Assembly: GCF_020216685.1 (NCBI RefSeq)
Contig: NZ_JAIWNS010000165.1
Coordinates: 1 to 11,668, forward strand
Origin: Methanospirillum hungatei
Lineage (GTDB): Archaea; Halobacteriota; Methanomicrobia; Methanomicrobiales; Methanospirillaceae
Length of the DNA: 11,668 bases
Direction of reading: 5' to 3'
Positions 7,561 through 11,668 of the stretch are shown piece after piece (position 1 is the first letter of the stretch; each line of letters opens with the position of its first letter). A program made the translations under genes and the position numbers. The notes beneath the pieces were generated by a model. That model saw only the letters and a program-made list of their open reading frames with translations. It was not told the origin of the DNA and made no database searches.

Positions 7561-7681
7561 TCTCATTATCAGACCCTTTCACGAGATACGGATCAAACTC
7601 CACCATCCTGCGTATCACATCATCTGATCCTTCCTTAAGAAAACTGGTCCCTGTTTCTTTTTGCTTTTCAGTAAAAATCAT
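7553..7681 (-). CDS. Small 42-residue ORF coupled to the GNAT gene
   Basis: A short ORF that shares an ATGA overlap with the stop of the GNAT gene (its ATG is 7679-7681 and the GNAT TGA is 7678-7680), a hallmark of coupled translation. The product begins MIFTEKQKETG and ends ...RRMVEFDPYLVKGSDNEIY, with a basic helical centre followed by an acidic, proline-containing tail. I do not recognise the family. The tight coupling suggests it belongs to the acetyltransferase cassette. It could also be a chance frame, though the overlap and protein-like composition argue for a real small gene. Confidence 0.45.
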   Translation of the reverse strand: MIFTEKQKETGTSFLKEGSDDVIRRMVEFDPYLVKGSDNEIY

Positions 7682-8195
7682 GCTGAATTCAGGGCCCTTA
7701 CTTGTTTAAGGATCTCAATATGATTTAAATATAATTTAGGGTAATTTTTACCCTTTGTACTTTCTACAAGTTTGAATCCATATTTTAGATAGAATCCAAC
7801 CCGCTCTTTATACGCATCTACAGTTATAAATCGACATCCTGAGAACCGTCTTGAAATAACAATAGATATAGCCATGGACTGCTTCACCATAAAGAGCCCT
7901 ATTCCACGCCCTCCCCAATCTCTGTGGGTCGCTAACCGTGCGATTTTTATGGCTGGATAATTATGAGGAACAAATCCGGGTTTTATATCACCTTCAATAA
8001 GGTGATCATCTTTAATGATGTCAGTTGCCAGAGAAAAAAACCTACAAGAATGGAATTGTAATAAACCAGATGAGTCTTTGAGGTTCCTTCATCAAAGGCA
8101 TCTAAAGCAGTATTATGCAAAAAGTCATTTAAATCAGGATCTGAACAAACAAATCCACACAATTGATCTAATGAAGTTAATTCTCTTACTTCCAG
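7678..8195 (-). pseudogene. GNAT N-acetyltransferase, disrupted by a frameshift at a T7 run
   Basis: Two frames together give a full GNAT protein. The first (8195 to about 8034) reads EVRELTSLDQL, then SDPDLNDFLHNTAL and THLVYYNSILVGFF. The second reads SLATDIIKDDHLIEGD, the acetyl-CoA-binding motif ARLATHRDWGGRGIG, and the family-typical FYLKYGFKLVE near the C-terminus. They join at seven T on the minus strand (8034-8040); one more T would restore GFFSLATD and a product of about 172 residues, normal for TacT/AtaT-like enzymes. At the expected start stands CTG (8193-8195) directly after an in-frame TAA (8196-8198), so the start codon may be lost too. Enzymes of this group can act as toxins by acetylating aminoacyl-tRNA. 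Small ORFs lie on both sides. The gene is probably dead, unless the T run is a sequencing error. Confidence 0.8.
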
Positions 8196-8224
8196 TTAAT
8201 TGTCTGGAATTTTTGATGATGATT

Positions 8225-8371
8225 CTATTGGAGCCAGGTTTTCGCTAATTCCTCAGCCTCCCGAAGCAGTTTACGTCCTTCTTCGGTGCATGTAGGATTC
8301 TTCAGGTATTCTTCAAAATCAATACGATCCTGACCTGTAAGAATCAACCCCAATTCAATAGGTGCAGCCAT
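8225..8371 (-). CDS. Small 48-residue protein in front of the GNAT gene, possible antitoxin
   Basis: A short protein beginning MAAPIELGLILTGQD and containing EEYLKNPTCTEEGRKLLREA, a strand then two helices. I recall similar short archaeal proteins but cannot name a family. The ATG at 8371 has GAGG (8381-8384) nine bases before it; another in-frame ATG at 8380 is too close to that site. The frame is open further upstream to 8686, but beyond 8546 it only mirrors the AAA ATPase gene. It ends 29 bases before the GNAT start. A small protein immediately ahead of a GNAT toxin is the usual place for its antitoxin, so that role is inferred from position alone. A TATA-like CATATATG lies near 8429-8436. 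Confidence 0.55.
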   Translation of the reverse strand: MAAPIELGLILTGQDRIDFEEYLKNPTCTEEGRKLLREAEELAKTWLQ

Positions 8372-8546
8372 AATTTCCATCCTCTTACGTGTATATGTAT
8401 ACGATGATATTGAGAGTAAACTTAAATTACCATATATGGGTCCACAAATTTCATTAATTTTCTGGAAATGAAATTGAAATTTTCCTAAGGCCTGGTTATA
8501 GTCCAAAAGATTAGTGCAGATATCGAAATCATCCCCTACCCAATGA

Positions 8547-9716
8547 ATGATAAACCTCTTTATTGATGAGATTGATGCCCTTGTCGGAGATACCCTGATA
8601 TCTGTTCTCCGGCAACTTCGTTCAGGATATTCCGAAAGATCATCATTATTTCCTTCATCAATCATCCTCTGTGGAGTTCGCGACATTCGTGACTATCGAA
8701 TCCACTCTGATAAGGACAAGGCAGTCATCACCGGTAAAAGTGCCTTTAATATCAAGGCTGAATCATTACGGCTTGGGAATTTCACTGAAGAAGAAACCAG
8801 AACTCTCCTCCTCGAACATACCAAAGAGACCGGGCAGGTCATTGAAGATGAAGCCCTGAATTCCGTCTGGTTACTCACCATGGGTCAGCCCTGGCTTGTC
8901 AACGCCCTTGCATACGAAGTCTGTTTTAAAATAGAAGAGGGAAAAAACCGTTCAACCCCAATATCGCAGTCCCTTGTCATGGCGGCAAAAGAACGGCTCA
9001 TCCAGAGAAGGGAGACCCACCTTGACCAGCTGGTGGATAAGCTGAAGGAAGAGCGGGTCCGCAGAGTCATAGAACAGATATTGAGTGGGAAAGGAGGACC
9101 TGAAACCATACCGGAAGATGATATCTGGTACGCCGAGGATCTAGGACTTATCACGACAAAAGGCCAGCTCCGGATCGCAAATCTCATCTACCAGGAGATA
9201 ATCCCAAGAATACTAACCTACTCAACCCAGCTTACCATCACAAAACAACCTGCATGGTACATTACTCCTGATGGAAGACCGGGGATGAAAAAACTTCTCC
9301 AGGAATTTCTGCAGTTTTTCCGTGAGCACAGTGAAATCTGGCTTGAACGGTTCACATACCGGGAAGCAGGCCCACAACTGCTTCTCCAGGCGTTCCTCCA
9401 GCGGATTATTAATGGAGGCGGGCAGATAACACGGGAATATGGACTTGGGAAAGGGAGAACCGATATTTTTATCCTCTGGTCACTTCCCGATGGTTCATGC
9501 CAGCGTTTTGTCATCGAATGTAAGATAGCATGGGGATCCCGGGAAGCAACCATCAGCAAGGAAATAGAACAGGTTGCCAGGTACGCAGATCGGTGTGGAG
9601 CAGAAGAAGTATATCTGCTCATCTTTGACCAGAAAAAAGGGATGAGTTGGGAGGAGAAGATTTTCACAGAGATGGTTGACCAGGAAGGGATGCAGATCAC
9701 GGTTTTTGGAATGTGA
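8547..9716 (+). pseudogene. AAA ATPase with C-terminal PD-(D/E)XK nuclease fold, N-terminus lost
   Basis: The 389-codon frame starts inside an AAA-type ATPase domain. Walker B is at residues 4-11 (LFIDEIDA), followed by the family's SVLRQLRSGY and a sensor-like segment CGVRDIRDYRI (42-52). The Walker A half, normally over 100 residues, is missing, and a TGA stands directly before the ATG at 8547. A winged-helix-like middle follows (about 150-215). The C-terminus has restriction-endonuclease-fold features: a Glu in YREAG (273), Asp306 in GRTDIFI, and Glu324/Lys326 in VIECKI. Family members of roughly 500 residues are common in archaea and cyanobacteria and are often linked to mobile or defence DNA; their function is not settled. 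There is no Shine-Dalgarno. The fragment could yield nuclease-domain protein but cannot bind ATP normally. Confidence 0.8.
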
Positions 9717-10190
9717 CCCGGTAGTAAAACAGATCGCACCCAAGCCATCTCACACGACCTCTAAAACAGAATGTATCAGTATGTAAACCATATGAGCATC
9801 CACCATTGAGAACCCCCCAATGGCGACACCCCAAGATTATTCCCTTGTCATACTCCTATCAACCGATCCATATATCCATAACGCAAATAAATCGTCAAAA
9901 AAAGTCGGAATGATGCCCCTCAAATATAAACCCGCTAATGACGTTCCCCAAGGTATTTATAAAGGTCGATCTCTTTCCCACCAACAACAGGGACGTCCTA
10001 TGTTTGAATATATATAGCGACCCCTTGAGAAATCCATTTTATCCATTAATTTGCGAAAAAAAGACCATATAAAAGAAATTACAACACCATAAAATCCTTT
10101 ACATCAAATTACCCCCTATGTAAGAAATAATGAACGTTTTACCCATATTTTCCCATTGAGGTGCCCCTACCATAAACCTCCCAGGAAAAA
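9717..10190. other. Non-coding stretch with TATA-like elements
   Basis: About 470 AT-rich bases after the AAA fragment. I see no convincing gene. A plus-strand 65-codon frame (9820-10017) lacks a ribosome-binding site and family features. TATA-like elements occur at 9956-9963 (TTTATAAA) and about 10064-10072 (ATATAAAA) with no gene at the proper distance. An 8-bp palindrome GGACGTCC (9991-9998) sits where a transcript from the first element would begin. Confidence 0.45.
9951..9998 (+). promoter_or_regulatory. Orphan TATA box, possible small-RNA promoter
   Basis: TTTATAAA (9956-9963) matches the archaeal box A consensus. Transcription would start near 9985, close to the palindrome GGACGTCC (9991-9998), but the next plus-strand gene begins over 400 bases later. 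The box is itself symmetric, so it could also fire on the minus strand. Without expression data this remains a guess. Confidence 0.25.
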
Positions 10191-10431
10191 TTACCACACA
10201 ATCCCGATTAATTCCAAAGCATCATCAAAGACCCAGGAATCATACCCGCTGCCAGTGAGGAATAGAAGGACGCAACTCATCGGAAATTCCGAACAGTTCA
10301 GGGAGAGACTTAGGAGCAATAGAACTCCATTTTCCATTGAGCATCATGCAATACTGATAATTCCCATCTGTCCGGTACTCAATAGATTTCAGGAACCCGA
10401 AGGAGAAAGAGATGAACCGATTGTCATACAT
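10191..10431 (-). pseudogene. Remnant of a small unknown gene with a one-base frameshift
   Basis: On the minus strand, the frame from ATG 10431 reads a protein-like sequence (MYDNRFISFSFGFLKSIEYR, then NGKWSSIAPKSLPELFGISDELRPSIPHWQR) and runs into TGA at 10240. The neighbouring frame carries on as YDSWVFDDALELIGIVW to TAA at 10191. Removing one G from the GGG at about 10244 joins them smoothly (...PHWQR-YDSWVFDD...) into about 79 residues rich in Trp, Tyr and Phe. I do not recognise the family. Its first 20 bases overlap antisense with the start of the HD gene, which has a strong ribosome-binding site, so the 5' part may be cut off or altered. Lack of a good start and the frameshift both suggest a decayed gene. 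Chance remains possible. Confidence 0.45.
10400..10405 (+). promoter_or_regulatory. Shine-Dalgarno site fixing the HD gene start
   Basis: AAGGAG six bases before the ATG at 10412. It supports this start over the in-frame ATG at 10506, which begins closer to the conserved domain. Confidence 0.65.
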
Positions 10432-11029
10432 CGATAACCTGACAGAACACATAGATGCAATTAACCCATACAGTAAAGGAAGCATAACCAGTAGGGAATT
10501 ACTTATGAGAGACTCAATCTCACATGACACACCATTAATCCTGACTGCAACAATCCATGCAACCATTGCTCACCGGACACAATTCAGAAAAGGGACCGAT
10601 ATTCCGTACGTGACTCATCCACTTCAGGTAGCCCGTACCCTGGCAAAGGAATCGAAATATCCGGTCACATCAGAACTCATCGCTGCGGCCATCCTCCACG
10701 ACGTGGTTAAGGATACGAATTATGATGTTGAATCATTTCCTGAACCGGTCAGGAAAATCGTTCATCTCCTCTCCGACCCATCCGGAGGAGATATCGATCA
10801 TCGCCGTGAAGCAATAATCAGAATACAGAATGAGCCGGATGCGATCATGGTCAAGATGGCCGACCGGTTTTGCAACCTTGATGAGAAGAATGATTACCGT
10901 GAGAAATACCATGCAAAACCAAGTGTCAGGGAGAGTACCCGGGCCCTCCTCATGATAGCACATGAAGCAGGGCTTGATGGAACGGATATCTATCGCGACC
11001 TGCAGGAGATCGTAAAAGAATGGGAATAA
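10412..11029 (+). CDS. HD-domain hydrolase of the RelA/SpoT (MESH1-like) type
   Basis: A 205-residue protein with the metal-binding pattern of RSH hydrolases: His54 in AHRTQFRKG, His69 in YVTHPLQVA, His96-Asp97 in AAILHDVVKDT, and Asp151 in VKMADRFCNL. The order and spacing match the enzyme domain that removes pyrophosphate from (p)ppGpp, or related NADPH phosphatases of the MESH1 group. There is no synthetase, TGS or ACT domain, so it is a stand-alone hydrolase. Residues 1-40 are an extra N-terminal helix region, accepted as genuine because of the strong ribosome-binding site ahead of the ATG. The C-terminal part (KPSVRESTRALLMIAHEAG) is helical. The zinc-finger gene follows 16 bases after the stop, so the two probably form an operon. 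The actual substrate is not shown by the sequence. Confidence 0.86.
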   Translation: MNRLSYIDNLTEHIDAINPYSKGSITSRELLMRDSISHDTPLILTATIHATIAHRTQFRKGTDIPYVTHPLQVARTLAKESKYPVTSELIAAAILHDVVKDTNYDVESFPEPVRKIVHLLSDPSGGDIDHRREAIIRIQNEPDAIMVKMADRFCNLDEKNDYREKYHAKPSVRESTRALLMIAHEAGLDGTDIYRDLQEIVKEWE

Positions 11030-11045
11030 TGGAGAATACATTATA

Positions 11046-11558
11046 ATGACCCGTCCATCAGGAACATGTTCGCTCTGTGAGAAGGAGATATCCAGACGTT
11101 CTCTCATGGAACATCTGGAGAGTTGTCTGACAAAAAAAGGATGGCAGGAGGCTTTTGATCCCTCACTTGTCATTCATATCAGTCCAAAGATGGACAGCCG
11201 GTATTATCTCGTCGTCATCGCCCGTCCTGATGCGACATTCTATGACCTTGATGAGTTTTTGAAATCAACCGTCGGGGTCGATGAAGACCGGTCTTCACGG
11301 TTTCAGTTCAATAATCAGATGTACTTCAGTCACATGAATGACGGATATCCGGGGATGAATTTCCCTCTCCATTCATCACCGCTCATGCATGAGAAATTCA
11401 CCTATCTCATCTATACACAGGGGTGGTTTCCGGTCATCATGGAAGGAAAGAGTATGGGTAAAATCACCCGGGTATCCCCAGGCAATACACCGATAACACT
11501 AGTTGCTGATAGTAATATACCGAAAGAGTATCACCAGTGGCCTCAAAGGCCGAAATAA
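11046..11558 (+). CDS. Zinc-finger protein with a pRiA4b ORF-3-like domain
   Basis: A 170-residue protein. Residues 8-27 form a C-x2-C...H-x3-C zinc finger (CSLCEKEIS...MEHLESC). After a linker comes a domain whose opening strand and helix, YYLVVIARPDATFYDLDEFLKS, resemble the start of the plasmid pRiA4b ORF-3-like family (usually Y/F-W-L...DATLxDLDxFLR), which archaea often fuse to such a finger. The later YDFG-type part of that family is not obvious here; instead the protein reads HEKFTYLIYTQGWFPVIMEG. The family's function is unknown; nucleic-acid binding is suggested by the finger only. GGAG (11031-11034) lies 11 bases ahead of the ATG. It sits directly downstream of the HD hydrolase and is likely co-expressed. 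Confidence 0.7.
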   Translation: MTRPSGTCSLCEKEISRRSLMEHLESCLTKKGWQEAFDPSLVIHISPKMDSRYYLVVIARPDATFYDLDEFLKSTVGVDEDRSSRFQFNNQMYFSHMNDGYPGMNFPLHSSPLMHEKFTYLIYTQGWFPVIMEGKSMGKITRVSPGNTPITLVADSNIPKEYHQWPQRPK

Positions 11559-11668
11559 TAATATAAAAGAATTTTCGGTGGTGATCTAAATATATTGAAA
11601 ACTAAATTAAATTTATAATATAATACCACGTAAATAGATTATGCGTTCGAATTCCACATATAAAACGG
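11559..11668. other. AT-rich right edge, no gene seen
   Basis: About 110 bases, strongly AT-rich around 11580-11640, containing TATA-like runs that might serve a gene beyond the window. GCGTTCGAATTCC near the end recalls a tRNA T-loop, but the flanking bases do not pair as a T-stem, so no tRNA is called. Confidence 0.4.

Noticed and set aside
8372..8686. Minus-strand open frame extending the 48-residue protein upstream to 153 residues
   Set aside because: Above 8546 it only mirrors the AAA ATPase gene, and the part from 8372 to 8546 has no family features I recognise, although it looks somewhat protein-like. The ribosome-binding site fits the short start at 8371.
9820..10017. 65-codon plus-strand ORF
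   Set aside because: No ribosome-binding site, weak protein character, and a consensus TATA box lies inside it.
10156..10437. 93-codon plus-strand ORF
   Set aside because: It mirrors the minus-strand remnant, has basic low-quality composition, and overlaps the well-supported HD gene start.
11639..11655. tRNA-like T-loop sequence GTTCGAATTC
   Set aside because: The flanking five-base arms do not pair, and no acceptor, D or anticodon arm can be placed upstream.

Overview
The window looks like accessory chromosome from a methanogenic archaeon, most likely of the order Methanomicrobiales (Methanospirillum or a relative). This is an inference from protein style, not a match I could run: an archaeal-type UPF1/Dna2-like helicase fused to a RecB/Cas4-like nuclease, a DUF2281-type antitoxin, AbrB/PIN and GNAT modules, an AAA ATPase with a C-terminal nuclease fold, TATA-like elements, and a mix of Shine-Dalgarno-led and possibly leaderless genes.

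Layout. 1-714: an AT-rich two-gene end (the 3' tail of an unknown gene, then an overlapping 212-residue unknown protein) whose base composition differs clearly from what follows. 900-4727: one very large nuclease-helicase gene with every expected catalytic motif present. 4728-5036: non-coding, with paired TATCGATAT sites. 5037-7499, minus strand: an orphan DUF2281-like antitoxin, a TPR protein whose frame continues 85 codons past a TAG, and an AbrB antitoxin with a PIN toxin. 7553-8371, minus strand: a 42-codon ORF, a GNAT acetyltransferase and a 48-residue small protein. 8547-9716: an AAA ATPase/PD-(D/E)XK protein that has lost its N-terminal part. 9717-10190: non-coding. 10191-10431, minus strand: remnant of a small unknown gene. 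10412-11558: an intact pair, an RSH-type HD hydrolase and a zinc-finger protein.

The striking theme is gene decay. Reading across frames, I find a one-base deletion in the PIN toxin, a one-base deletion in a T7 run of the GNAT gene (with CTG where its ATG is expected), one extra G in the remnant at 10191-10431, an in-frame TAG in the TPR gene, and a 5' truncation of the AAA ATPase. Several toxin or defence-like modules are therefore damaged while the antitoxin-like genes beside them look intact. The alternatives are sequencing errors, recoding, or inactivation of toxins by selection. The clearly intact genes are the nuclease-helicase, the AbrB and DUF2281 antitoxins, and the HD/zinc-finger pair.

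I see no rRNA, tRNA, CRISPR array or intact insertion sequence. I do not recognise a complete novel multi-gene system. The best candidates for something new are the TAG-interrupted TPR protein, the unknown AT-rich gene pair at the left edge, and the small-ORF/GNAT/small-ORF cassette.
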